NCBI GenBank assembly: GCA_964019135.1
Contig: OZ025260.1
Location: 21,198,254 to 21,262,253, forward strand
Direction: 5' to 3'
Source of the DNA: Arenicola marina
Taxonomy: Eukaryota; Annelida; Polychaeta; Arenicolidae
DNA length: 64,000 bases
Position 1 is the first letter of the stretch. Each line of letters starts with the position of its first letter. The notes below the pieces were generated by a model. That model saw only the letters and a list, made by a program, of their open reading frames with translations. It searched no databases and was not told the origin of the DNA. A program made the position numbers and the translations under genes. Positions 21,900-34,017 of this stretch are shown here, in pieces.

Positions 21900-24800
21900 G
21901 CACTCCCCATCGTCCCGGTGAAAGTGAGAAGAGCGGGTGCTGCTTCTACATTTGTGAAAACATATGCACTGCTGGACACCGGATCAACACAGACGTTCTG
22001 CTCGGAGCAGCTGAGTAAATTACTTGGAGCACCTGGAAAGCAATACGCTATGAAACTGATAACACTTGACAAACGTGAAGTTCTGACTGACACCTCTGTA
22101 GTTAGTCTTGAAGTCACAGACCTAGAAGATGAATGTCTTCTTGTGATGCCACATGTATTCACCAGGCCCAAACTTAACATCAGTACCGACAGTAGAGTGT
22201 CACCGGAAGAACTTCAGCAGTGGCCTCACTTACAAGGTATTCAGTTGCCAGATATTGACACCAATGAAGTACATCTGCTCATTGGACAAGATGTACCGTT
22301 TGCTTTGGCACCTAGAGATGTTCGTGTCGGAGATGCAGGTACACCATATGCGACAAGAACTGTACTAGGATGGACAATTAATGGACCCGTCGACACAAGT
22401 ACTTCCGACAACGTGACGTCCTGCTTCATCGATACTGATGCTCAACTGCAGCGCCAAGTTGAGAAGTTCTGGAAAGTAGATGATGTTGGTGGAGAGGATA
22501 TAGGAATGTCTGTGAGTGACAGGAAAGTGATCTCTGTGTGGGAGGAGTCCTTGTTTAGGGACAAGGATCATTACAGCATGGACATACCCTTCAAGCACAG
22601 ACCACCAACACTTCCGGACAACAGAGCAATGGCCGAGCATCGTCTACGTCTCCTGGGAAGGAGGCTTTCGAAAGATGATGCGCTGAGGGACAAATATGTT
22701 GCAGGCATCAACGAACTCAAAAACAAGGGGTACGCCGAGGTAGTGCCATATGAGCAACTTGACCGTTCTGATGGCTGCGTCTGGTATTTACCTCATCACC
22801 CAGTCTTGCACCCCAGGAAACCAGACAAGGTACGATTAGTGTTTGATTGCGCCGCTAAGTATTGTGGTACTTCACTCAATGACATGGTACACCAGGGACC
22901 AGATCTCGCAAACAAGCTCGTCGGCGTTCTGCTGCGTTTCAGAGAAGAACCCATAGCTTTCATGGCTGATATCGAAGGCATGTTTCACCAAGTGTTAGTG
23001 AACACGCCAGACCGAGATGTTCTTCGCTTTCTGTGGTGGACAGATGACGACCCGTCAAGACCAGCAACGGTTTATAGGATGACTGCGCATCTGTTCGGCG
23101 GGGTTTGGAGCCCCAGCTGCGCCAACTACGCTCTGAAGCGTACGGCATCTGACTAGGCCTCAGACTACAGTGCTGACACTGTAGCCACTGTCGACAAAAG
23201 TTTCTACGTGGATGATTGCCTGAAGTTCGTTCCGGATGTGCTGCATGGCGTGCACCTCGTGCAACAGTTGCGTGAGTTACTGGCTAAGGGTGGATTCCGC
23301 CTTACTAAGTGGGTCAGCAACTCGCGTGAAGTACTTCGCACTGTACCAGAGTCTGAGCGGGCGAAAGAAGTCAAGTCACTCGATCTGGATCGGGAGCTTT
23401 TGCCTGCAGAGAGAGCTTTGGGAGTGTTGTGGCGTGTAGAAGATGACACATTGGGTTTTGACGTCCATGTCAAAGAGAAGCCTCTTACCCGACGTGGTCT
23501 ATTGAGTATCGTGAGCTCCGTCTACGACCCCTTGGGTTACGCATGCCCATTTGTCTTGACGGCGAAAATGCTGTTTCAGCGTCTGTGCAGAACGAAAGTG
23601 GGATGGGATGATCCAATGCCAGACGACTTAGCTGAGCAATGGGGCCGGTGGTTGGCAGATCTGCCACTGCTACGCGACTTGACCATACCACGCTGCGTCA
23701 AACCACCTGGCTTCGGAACCATAACTTCGGTCCAGTTACATCACTTCTCGGACGCTTCGGAGAAGGGATATGGAGCTATTACTTACCTGCGACTCGTTGA
23801 TAACAAGGGAGAGATACATTGTTCTCAACTGATGGCCAAAGCAAAACTGGCACCAATGAAGACAACCACGATTCCACGCCTAGAACTGATGGCCGCCATC
23901 GTGTCAGTCAAGCTGGATGAGTTGATGCGAGAACATTTGCAGTACCCACATTTGCAGACCATGTACTGGTGTGATAGCATGATTGTTCTCCAGTACCTTC
24001 GAAATGAAGACAAACGCTTCCACACCTTTGTGGCCAATCGCATCTCTCGAATATTGGAACACTCAACCCTTGCGCAATGGAGGTACGTGGAATCTGGATT
24101 GAATCCTGCAGATGACGTCTCACGAGGCCTTGCAGCGCAAGAACTGATCAACAGTGACAGATGGCTACGTGGACCGGGTTTCCTGTGGCAGGATGAATCT
24201 ACCTGGCCCGCCCAACCTGACTTCGGAAATCGCACACTCTCTTGTGATGCTGAGGTCAAAGGAGAGCTACAAGTGTATGGCATACTAACTGACACAAAAC
24301 CAGACGTCATTGAGGAAATCTTCAAGAGGCATTCTGACTGGTATGAGCTCAAGAAGTCTATCGCCTGGATTCTGCGTGGTAAAGCGCTTCTTCGATGCAA
24401 AGCCACAGGAGGTGATAGAGACCTTGTTTCGAGTGGATCACTCAAGGTTTCGGAGCTGAAATCAGCGGAACGGGAGATTATAAAGTACGTTCAAAAGACA
24501 AGTATTGATGACGCACAGCTCAAGGCTAGCTGTTTTCGTCGATTGACACCGATTACTTCCGTCGAAGGACTACTGTGTGTTGGCGGGCGGCTGGAGAACG
24601 CTACTCTCGCTGACGAGGTGAGACATTCTTGGATCTTACCATATCGCCATCCGATAGTCGACCTGATTATAAGGCACTATCATGACATCACCGGACATCG
24701 TGGAGTTGAACACGTCCTCGCTGAGCTTCGGCAGCGATTTTGGATCGTCAAAGGTCGATCTGCTGTAAAACGTGTCATCTATAAGTGTATTCCATGTCGC

Positions 24801-25787
24801 AAGAGGAAAGCCCCTCCAGAATCACAGTGTATGGCCGACCTACCCGAGGACCGGGTGACACCTGGCTTACCACCGTTCTCCATGGTGGGGGTGGATTTCT
24901 TCGGACCGTTCATGGTCAAGCGGGCCAGAAGTCAGCTGAAGAGATACGGATGCCTCTTCACCTGCCTCGCAACGCGAGCGATCCATCTCGAAGTCTGTCA
25001 TACCATGGAGACAGACTCGTTCATCAACGCGCTCCAGCGTTTCATCAGTCGTCGTGGCCAACCTACAGAAATACGCTCTGATAATGGCACCAACCTCGTT
25101 GGTGGGCAGCGCGAGTTGCGTAAAGCCATAAAGGAATGGAACCAGACAGCGATTGACAGCTATCTACGGCAGCGGGAAGTCCAATGGATATTCAATCCGC
25201 CAGGAGCGTCGCACATGGGCGGTGTCTGGGAACGCCAGATACGAACGGTGCGCTCCGTTCTCAGCAGCTTGCTGAACCACCAGGTGCTGGACGACGAAGG
25301 GCTGGTCACCCTGTTGTGTGTCGTTGAAGGCATCGTCAATAGCCGTCCAATCACGAAGTTGTCGGACGACTCACGTGATTTGTCACCACTCACACCAAAT
25401 CATCTGCTACTCCTACGCTCGGGTCCTACATTACCGCCTGGGAACTTCGTCAAACAAGACCTCTACCGTAGAAGATGGCGCCAGATACAGCATTTGGCTG
25501 ACATCTTCTGGCAACGTTGGCTGAAAGAATATCTGCCTTCACTGCAAGCACGCCAGAAGTGGCTAAAGCCACAACGTAACTTGCGTTGTGGCGACCTCGT
25601 TCTCGTCAAGTATGAGAACACACCGCGGTACCAGTGGCCGCTTGGGCTAATCGTCGCTGTCTACCCTGGCAGAGACGGACATGTGAGGTTGGTCCAAGTG
25701 AAGACTCACACGGGACTCTACGACAGGCCTACCGACAAGATTTGCCTCCTGGAAGCGACAACTGCAACAACAACCTCGTTGAATTGA
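21900..25787 (+). mobile_element. BEL/Pao pol region
   Basis: Recognisable parts in order are an aspartic protease with ALLDTGSTQTFCS (near 21.97 kb), reverse transcriptase (about 22.7-23.5 kb, with the catalytic box YVDD near 23.2 kb), RNase H (about 23.7-24.1 kb), the integrase HHCC zinc-binding domain (about 24.65-24.8 kb), the integrase DDE core (about 24.88-25.3 kb, with VGVDFFGPF and SDNGTNLVGG) and a C-terminal DUF5641-like segment (about 25.45-25.77 kb). There is no env-like gene. Confidence 0.9.
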
Positions 25788-25910
25788 CTTTCCTTGCTAT
25801 TGCTGAAAGACATTTGTATGAATCTGTTCAAGTCGTTATTGGAAATGTATAATTCTGTCCTATATGTATTGTTGTAATGCCATTTTGGAGATGTGCCTTA
25901 GGGGCCGGGA

Positions 25911-26821
25911 TGTTACGGACAGAATCAACTGCAACGTATCATTACGTCATATCATATCATAACGTAGCTAATTATGTTTATCTCCTGTTAAGTCCCTCAT
26001 TATTCCATAGATGTCACCACTATTTGTTCCGGAGGCTCATGGGTGTTCTCGTAAATCTTTTCGGGTTTTTGGTACTGGTCTCGTTCTCTCGTTTCCGGTT
26101 GAGTTGGTTTTTTACAAGTCATTGACAAGACAACACATTCACAGTAATCTGACAAGCATTTGACATTTTCTACCACTTTAACACCCCAGCGTAGTGAGTA
26201 TTAAACTTTGTTTATAGGCATTTAATGAGGTTTTCTTGCATAGTTGTTTGGTATCGCTATGGTAAAATGACAGCCTGTCATTTTTATAATTTAGATATTT
26301 CTGATACTTATTTGTGTAATTTGGCTGTTTTTTTCTGTAGCCATTTTTTGTTGTTGTGGTTGACTATTTTGTGTGTATGTGACAGCCCGTTTTGGATAAT
26401 TAAGTATTAATTAAGTAAATTTTGTGACATGCTACAATGTAATATTATTTGATAGTTTATGACAACTTAAATATTTTAGAATTTATTTCTAAAATTTAGT
26501 AATTTCTTTGACAGATAGAACCACTTCACTTCATTGGCATTTGCTTCACTTCTCTTCACCCCACTTCGACCCTTCAGTCTCCAAATACAACCCACCTCAA
26601 CCTACTTCAACCCACTTCAACCTACTTCAACCTACTTCAGCCCACTTCAGCTCTTCACTCTTCGCTTCGTCTCACTTGTCGTCGCTTCGCCTCATCTGTC
26701 TTCGCATGAACTTGTACTGGATATTTGATAATTAATTTTTTTTGTAATAAACTATAAACCTTAGGCATAAGTGCGTGATTATTTTCGCTGGACTATACGA
26801 CATCCTGTAGCAAAGGCTACA
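25911..26821 (+). repeat. BEL/Pao 3' LTR
   Basis: This is the 911-bp 3' LTR, preceded by the purine-rich tract aggggccggga that fits a plus-strand primer. It matches the 5' LTR at all but about six positions. Confidence 0.95.
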
Positions 26822-26982
26822 ATAAGAATCAACACTTGTAACAAAAGAAAGACGCCATGGGAATGGTTTCAATCTTAAGTGGGTATAGTATGTAATAATT
26901 AGCCATTATCGTAACGTTCGCGGGTGCCCCAGTGGTAGAATATTTCTTTACTGATCATCAATCATCCTTGTTCTCGAACCGT

Positions 26983-27321
26983 TTAGCACTTTCCTCCGGT
27001 GGCAGTGTTGGTGGTCAAGTAGATGTCCGCCGCTTGAGGATGGTTGAAGTGTGCCGTGGGCTGCAGATAGTCACCTACAACATCAGGCTGGTCGATAACC
27101 TGGATATAGTGATGTTCTCCGGCGGGTGAGGAGTGATCGGTGGTAAGGTACACGTCCGTGGTGCCGCAGGACATTCTCTGGTCGCTCACTTCCGGTAGAT
27201 CGTTCGGGATTGTGTCATACACCTCTTCAGGCGAAGGAGTGGAATAAATCGGGTACGCTGAAGGGTGTCCAGGCCCAAGGCGTGGGCAGTTCCCATCTTG
27301 TCCACGGTATTGTTGAGAGCC
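26983..27321 (-). CDS. last exon: tyrosine-rich C-terminal tail of an unidentified protein
   Basis: A splice acceptor (cgttgcag) precedes a 112-codon open exon ending in TAA at 26983. The predicted tail has several tyrosines in acidic or SH2-type contexts: EEVYDTIP, DVYLTT, HHYIQVI, GDYLQPT and ADIYLTT. Repeated YxxI/V and YLTT/YLQP motifs suggest a phosphorylated cytoplasmic tail of a receptor or a docking protein, but I do not recognise the family and no membrane segment is present in this exon. The upstream exon is not visible: 16 bases upstream lies a 200-N gap and then 4.9 kb of minisatellite. Confidence 0.65.
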   Translation of the reverse strand, partial: GSQQYRGQDGNCPRLGPGHPSAYPIYSTPSPEEVYDTIPNDLPEVSDQRMSCGTTDVYLTTDHSSPAGEHHYIQVIDQPDVVGDYLQPTAHFNHPQAADIYLTTNTATGGKC

Positions 27322-27337
27322 CTGCAACGAAATGTAT

Positions 27338-27537
27338 NNNNNNNNNNNNNNNNNNNNNNNNNNNNNNNNNNNNNNNNNNNNNNNNNNNNNNNNNNNNNNN
27401 NNNNNNNNNNNNNNNNNNNNNNNNNNNNNNNNNNNNNNNNNNNNNNNNNNNNNNNNNNNNNNNNNNNNNNNNNNNNNNNNNNNNNNNNNNNNNNNNNNNN
27501 NNNNNNNNNNNNNNNNNNNNNNNNNNNNNNNNNNNNN
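27338..27537. other. assembly gap (200 N)
   Basis: Exactly 200 N residues lie between the tail exon and a C-rich minisatellite. The round length suggests a placeholder gap of unknown true size, probably because the repeat array could not be assembled. Confidence 0.95.
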
Positions 27538-29690
27538 CGCTCGCCCTCCTTGATCCCCCGCCCAACAGGGACAACGGAACATGTCGCTCGCTCTCCTTGA
27601 CCACCCCCCCCCCCAACAGGGACAACGGAAGATGTCGCTCGCCCTCCTTGTCCCCCCCCACAGGGACAACGGAACATGTCGCTCGCCCTCCTTGACCCCC
27701 CCCCCCCATCCCCAAACAGGGACAACGGAACATGTCGCTCGTCCTCCTTGATCCCCCCCCCCCAACAGGGACAACGGAACATGTCGCTCGCCCTCCTTGT
27801 CCCCCCCCCCCCACAGGGACAACGGAACATGTCGCTCGCCCTCCTTGACCACCTCCCCCCCCCCCAACAGGGACAACGGAACATGTCGCTCGCCCTCCTT
27901 GATCCCCCCCCCCAAACAGGGACAACGGAACATGTCGATCGCCCTCCTTGACCCCCCCCCCCCCCCAAACAGGGACAACGGAACATGTCGCTCGCCCTCC
28001 TCGAGCCCCCCCCGCAACAGGGACAACGGAACATGTCGCTCGCCCTCCTTGATCCCCCCCCAACAGGGACAACGGAACATGTCGCTCGCCCTCCTTGATC
28101 CCCCCCCCCCCCAACAGGGACAACGGAACATGTCGGTCGCCCTCCTTGACCACCCCACCCCCCCGCAAACAGGGACAACGGAACATGTCGCTCGCCCTCC
28201 TTGATCCCCCCCCCCCCCAACAGGGACAACGGAACATGTTGTTCGCCCTCCTTGACCACCCCCCCCCCCAAACGGGGACAACGGAACATGTCGCTCGCCC
28301 TCCTTGACCCCCCCCCCCACCCCAACAGGGACAACGGAACATGTCGCTCGCCCTCCTTGAACCCACCCCCCAAACAGGGACAACGGAACATGTCGGTCGC
28401 CCTCCTTGACCCCCCCCCCCCCCACCCCAACAGGGACAACGGAACATGTCGCTCGCCCTGCTTGAACCTCCCCGCCCCCAAACAGGGACAACGGAACATG
28501 TCGCTCGCCCTCCTTGATCCCCCGCCCAACAGGGACAACGGAACATGTCGCTCGCTCTCCTTGACCACCCCCCCCCCCCAACAGGGACAACGGAACATGT
28601 CGCTCGCCCTCCTTGACCCCCCCCCATCCCCAAACAGGGACAACGGAACATGTCGCTCGCCCTCCTTGATCCCCCCCCCCCCCCAACAGGGACAACGGAA
28701 CATGTCGCTCGCCCTCCTTGTCCCCCCCCCCACAGGGACAACGGAACATGTCGCTCGCCCTCCTTGACCACGCCCCCCCCCCCCCCAAGCAGGGACAACG
28801 GAACATGTCGCTCGCCCTCCTTGATCCCCCGCCCCCAAACAGGGACAACGGAACATGTCGGTCGCCCTCCTTGAACCCCCCCCCCCCACAAACAAGGACA
28901 ACGGAACATGTCGCTCGCCCTCCTTGATCCCCCCCCCCCCAACAGGGACAACGGAACATGTCGGTCGCCCTCCTTGACCACCTCCCCCCCCCCAACAGGG
29001 ACAACGGAACATGTCGCTCGCCCTCCTTGATCCCCCCCCCCAAACAGGGACAACGGAACATGTCGCTCGCCCTCCTCGAGCCCCCCCCCCCCCGCAACAG
29101 GGACAACGGAATACGTCGCTCGCCCTCCTTGATCCCCCCCAACAGGGACAACGGAACATGTCGCTCGCCCTCCTTGATCCCCCCCCCCACCCCAACAGGG
29201 ACAACGGAACATGTCGGTCGCCCTCCTTGACCACCCCACCCCCCCGCAAACAGGGACAACGGAACATGTCGCTCGCCCTCCTTGATCCCCCCCGCCCCCA
29301 ACAGGGACAACGGAACATGTCGCTCGCCCACCTTGATCCCCCTCAAAACAGAGACAACGGAACATGTCGCTCGCCCTCCTTGATCCCCCTCAAAACAGAG
29401 ACAACGGAACATGTCGCTCGTCCACCTTGATCCCCCTCAAAACAGGGACAACGGAACATGTCGCTCGCCCTCCTTGATCCCCCTCAAAACAGAGACAACG
29501 GAACATGTCGCTCGCCCTCCTTGATCCCCCTCAAAACAGAGACAACGGAACATGTCGCTCGCCCTCCTTGATCCCCCTCAAAACAGAGACAACGGAACAT
29601 GTCGCTCGCCCTCCTTGATCCCCCCCCCCCCCCAACAGGGACCACGGAACATGTCGCTCGCCCTCCTTGACCAGCCCCCCCCCACCCCAC
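27538..29690. repeat. C-rich minisatellite, about 47-bp unit
   Basis: About 45 units with the constant phrases cagggacaacggaacatgtc and gctcgccctccttga, separated by runs of 7-15 C. Variation lies mainly in the C-run length and in a few positions (accacc, aacccc). The last third shifts to a subtype with cccctcaaaacagagacaac. All long frames here are artefacts of a unit without stop codons. The G-rich strand could form quadruplexes. Confidence 0.95.
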
Positions 29691-29842
29691 GATGGCCATC
29701 CCTCGTTATATAAGACTTACCTGAGACCAGCCGATCACACTGCGTCAGTTTGATGGACTAGACCTGCCAGAGGCTTGTTGGCTGCCGGCAGCAGTTATTG
29801 AGGTGTCCTGCATAACGGTCAGTCTGGTTAGCTAACGCCTAC
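29691..29842. other. single-copy spacer between two minisatellites
   Basis: About 150 bp separate the 47-bp and 22-bp arrays. On the plus strand it has tatataag (29705-29712); on the minus strand it has a good donor-like ctcag/gtaagt at about 29727. No frame is open across it in a phase that fits the tail exon, so no exon is called. Confidence 0.4.
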
Positions 29843-32411
29843 GTACACTGAACCCAGCGCCTGGATACACTGAACCCAGCGCCTGGATGCACTGAACCCA
29901 GCGCCTGGATACACTGGACCCAGCGCCTGGATACACTGAACCCAGCGCCTGGATACACAGCGCCTGGATACACTGAACCCAGCGCCTGGATACACTGAAC
30001 CCAGCGCCTGGATACACTGAACCCAGCGCCTGGATACACTGAACCCAGCGCCTGGATACACTGAACCCAGCGCCTGGATACACTGGACCCAGCGCCTGGA
30101 TACACTGAACCCAGCGCCTGGATACACTGAACCCAGCGCCTGGATACACTGGACCCAGCGCCTGGATACACTGAACTCAGCGCCTGGATACACAGCACCT
30201 GGATACACTGAACCCAGCACCTGGATACACTGAACCCAGCGCCTGGATACACTGAACCCAGCGCCTGGATACACTGGAACCAGCGGCTGGATACATTGAA
30301 CCTAGCGCCTGGATATACTGAACCGAGCGCCTGGATACACTCAACCCAGCGCCTGGATACACTCAACCCAGCGTCTGGATACACTGAACCCAGCGCCTGG
30401 ATACACTGAACCCAGCACCTGGATACACTGAACCCAGCACCTGGATACATTGAACCCAGCGCCTGGATACACTGAACCCAACGCCTGGATACACGTACTG
30501 AACCCAGCGCCTGGATGCATTGCACCCAACGCCTAGATACATTGAACACAGCGCCTAGATACACTGCACCCAGCGCCTGGATACACGCAACCCAGCGCCT
30601 GGATACACTCAACCCAGCGTCTGGATACACTGAATCCAGCCCCTGGATACACGTACTGAACCCAGCGCCTGGATACACTGAACCCAGCGCCTGGATACAT
30701 TGAACTTAACGCCTGGATATGCTGAACCCAGCGCCTGGATACGCTGAACCCAGCGCCAGGATACACTGAACCCAGCGCCTGGATACACTGGACCCAGCGC
30801 CTGGATACACTGAACCCAGGGCCTGGATACACTGAACCAAGAGCCTGGATACACTGAACCCAGCGCCTGGATACACAGCGCCTGGATACACTGAACCCAG
30901 CGCCTGGATACACTGAACCCAGCGCCTGGATACACTGAACCCAGCGCCTGTCTACACTGGACCCAGCGGCTGGATACACTGAACCCAGCGCCTGTCTACA
31001 CTGTACCCAGCGCCTGGATACACTGAACCCAGCGCCTTGATACACACAACCAAGCGCCTGGATACATTGAACCTAGCGCCTGGATATACTGAACTCAGCG
31101 CCTGGATACACTCAACCCAGCGCCTGGATACACTCAACCCAGCGTCTGGATACACTGAACCCAACGCCTGGATACACTGAACCCAGCACCTGGATAAATT
31201 GTACCCAGCGCCTGGATACACTGAACCCAGCGCCTGGATACACGTACTGAACCCAGCGCCTGGATACGTTGCACCCAGCGCCTGGATACATTGAACACAG
31301 CGCCTGGATACACTGAACCCAGCGCCTGGATACACGCAACCCAGCGCCTGGATACGCTCAACCCAGCGTCTGGATACATTGAATCCAGCCCCTGGATACA
31401 CGTACCGAACCCAGCGCCTGGATACACTGAACCCAGCGCCTGGATACATTGAACTTAACGCCTAGATATGCTGAACCCAGCACCTGGATACAATGAACCC
31501 AGCGCCTGGATACACTGAACCCATCGACTGGATACACTGGACCCAGCCCCTGGATACACTGAACCCAGTGCCTGGATACACAGCGCCTGGATACACTGAA
31601 CCCGGCGCCTGGATACACTGAACCCAGCGCCTGGATACACAGCGCCTGGATACACTGAACCCAGCGCCTGGATACACTGGACCCAGCGCCTGGATACACT
31701 GAACCCAGCGCCTGGATACACAGCGCCTGGATACACTGAACCCAGCGCCTGGATACACTGAACCCAGCGCCTGGATACACTGAACCCAGCGCCTGGATAC
31801 ACTGGAACCAGCGCCTGGATACACTGAACCCAGCGCCTGGATACACTGAACCCAGCGCCTGGATACACTGGATTCAGCGCCTGGATACACTGAACCCAGC
31901 GCCTGGATACACTGGACCCAGCGCCTGGATACACTGAATCCAGCGCCTTGATACACTCAACCCAGCGCCTGGATACATTGAACCTAGCGCCTGGATACAC
32001 TGAACCCAGCGCCTGGATACACTCAACCCAGCGCCTGGATACACTCAACCCAGCGTCTGGATACACTGAACCCAGCGCCTGGATGCACTGAACCCAGCAC
32101 CTGGATACATTGAACCCAGCGCCTGGATACACTGAACCCAGCGCCTGGATACACGTACTGAACGCAGCGCCTGGATACACTGAACCCAGCGCCTGGATAC
32201 ACTGAACCCAGGGCCTGGATACACTGAACCCAGCGCCTGGATACAATGAACCCAGCCCCTGGATACACTGAACCCAGCGCCTGGATACACTGAACACAGC
32301 CCCTGGATACACTGAACCCAACGCCTGGATACACTGAACCCAGCGCCTGGATACACTGAACCCAGCGCCTGGATACACTGAACCCAGCGCCTGGATACAC
32401 TGAACCCAGGT
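29843..32411. repeat. 22-bp minisatellite, about 115 copies
   Basis: The unit contains actgaacccagcgcctgg followed by atac. Occasional units are shortened or carry cacgtactg inserts, and blocks of several variants recur in the same order (for example near 30480-30720 and 31220-31470), which indicates higher-order duplication. Because 22 is not a multiple of three and the unit lacks stops, all frames stay open for hundreds of codons. Confidence 0.95.
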
Positions 32412-32920
32412 TGGAGTTTGGGGATCTACAGACATGATCCAACGTAAACCATGCATGTTTAATTTTAGCCGGTGACAAGTTCTCGAGTGCACTCGCTGTA
32501 GCACGAGTGTTGGAGCAGGGCAGCATGATACCCGCTCAATGCAAGTACCAACGACTGGTGAACTAAACTATCGCGGATAACTGAAATATAGCAAGATTTT
32601 TTTTTTTTATAATATATGGTCTGCCGTAACAGGATGTCCGCACAGTAACCGCAAAAATGGATTGTTAGCTTCGATATCTGAGGCCAATGCATAATGGTCA
32701 TCAAAACAACATTGTTTTGTTTTGGATTCACAACGCCATTTAGCATATTGCTCCAAGGTTCCTCAAAAGATATTCAATATGTACAACACACAGGGAAGTC
32801 AAGATAGTGGAAGAGGTATTTAAATCCATCAGAGCCAATGCAGACCGCGAACTTACTCCGCTATTCTCCCTAATAAAGGATATGGCAAGAATGACAAGGC
32901 AGCTCCTGACACTCTCATGG
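32412..32920. other. no gene recognised
   Basis: No exon or repeat family is recognised between the minisatellite and the SINE, apart from a T-run near 32597. Confidence 0.45.
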
Positions 32921-33180
32921 GGTCGGCCCGATAGTTCAATGGGTTAGAGCGCTCGCATTGAATGTTCTGGCCACATGAGAGCCTAACGGCACGTGGATCG
33001 CTGATTCGAGCCCCGCTGTGGCCATGTCTGTGTGACCGCAGGATAAAGATCCCATGTCCTTCTTCGCAAAGAGTATTGGGTTACCCCCGGGGACATGGCT
33101 CCACTCTCCCTTCCTTCTCCCATTGACGCGATATGACCAACAGTGGTTAAAACACCCTGAGTATACACAACCAACAAACT
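32921..33180 (+). mobile_element. tRNA-derived SINE, copy 1
   Basis: The head carries pol III-like boxes (A box atagttcaatgggttagagc, B box gattcgagcc). The body then has aggataaagatcccatgtcc, gggttacccccggggacatg and cattgacgcgatatgac. The tail is AACCAAC-like. It matches the copy at 50443-50700 along its full length. Confidence 0.75.
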
Positions 33181-34017
33181 TCCTATTCCTTCTGCTATTC
33201 TCAAACCCTTCTTACCTTCTGGCTCGTCTTGCCGCTCCCCCTTTTTCTCTGACATTCAAACCCCCCCGTGCCCCCCCCCCCCCCTGGAGCCAGTATTCAC
33301 CTGCTGTTAGCACTCCCACTTCCTTCTGATGTTCCTCATAACCTGACGCTGTCGTTTGCTCATTCTCCGGTGGCTCCTATCCTGTCACTGATATTCACTC
33401 CCCTCTTTTTTATAACCTGACGGGCGTAACTTCCTTTTATATTCGCATGGCACTCCCCCCCCCCCCCTCCCCGCCCAATGCACGCCCTTTCTCTCTCCTG
33501 ACACTCTCATCTCCTTATTCATTTCCCTGTAAACTGACACCCTCATTCCGCCAAAACCCATCACGCCCATGCACTGCCGACTCGCCCACTCGTCCTCCTA
33601 ACTTGCCACTGATCTCATTTTCTTGCTATTCTCCTCAGTTGCAGCAGCGTATTCCCGGCCCCTGATCTTTCTTTTGTCGTGTAATTTTCTGTCAATTTTC
33701 TCCTAGCACTCCAAACTCGTTCTTCCCCTCCTCCTCTGGCATTCTTATCCGCTAATCCTCTTCTAAATTTTATTTCATCTTATATCCTTTCCGGGCAGTC
33801 CCATTCATGGGCGGAAGTAGTAGAAGCTGAGTCAGGATATTACGTAAATCGCTGGGGGTAACGCTGTAGTGTGCGGACATGCGCGCCGGTCACCCATCAC
33901 GTGAAGGTTTAAACTCCCCCCCCCCCACTCCCCACCCCCACCATGCCCATCACTCCACCCGTATGACCCCCACCCCATCCCGACCCCCCTTTTTCACGCC
34001 CCCCCCCCCCAACTCCC
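33181..34017. other. pyrimidine-rich low-complexity DNA, no gene
   Basis: A CT-rich plus strand contains several runs of 8-15 C (near 33270, 33457, 33919 and 34000). Open frames here are rich in Pro and Ser and reflect composition only. Confidence 0.6.

Larger units (their letters stand above)
18903..26821 (+). mobile_element. BEL/Pao LTR retrotransposon
   Basis: A 7.9-kb element has 911-bp LTRs that begin TG and end CA, and a perfect 5-bp target duplication (ataag at 18898-18902 and 26822-26826). Between the LTRs lie, in order, a coiled-coil/gag region, a zinc-knuckle region, an aspartic protease, reverse transcriptase, RNase H, integrase and a C-terminal domain, the order typical of BEL/Pao. 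A purine-rich tract precedes the 3' LTR. The LTRs differ at only about six positions in 911, so the insertion is young. The coding region appears interrupted in about two places, so this copy is probably defective. Confidence 0.95.

Noticed and set aside
26983-29412. Open frames of 700-800 codons on the minus strand across 27.2-29.4 kb
   Set aside because: They consist of translated 47-bp repeat units joined through the N gap; the units have no stops in three frames. Only the non-repetitive 3' end (26983-27321) looks like an exon.
29727-29775. Short exon on the minus strand with a good donor (ctcag/gtaagt)
   Set aside because: All frames through it meet stops or end in a phase that does not fit the tail exon at 26983-27321.
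29828-32504. Long frames translating to repeated YPGAGFSVSRRWVQCIQ
   Set aside because: A 22-bp unit without stops opens all frames in rotation; there is no start context, splice logic or family.
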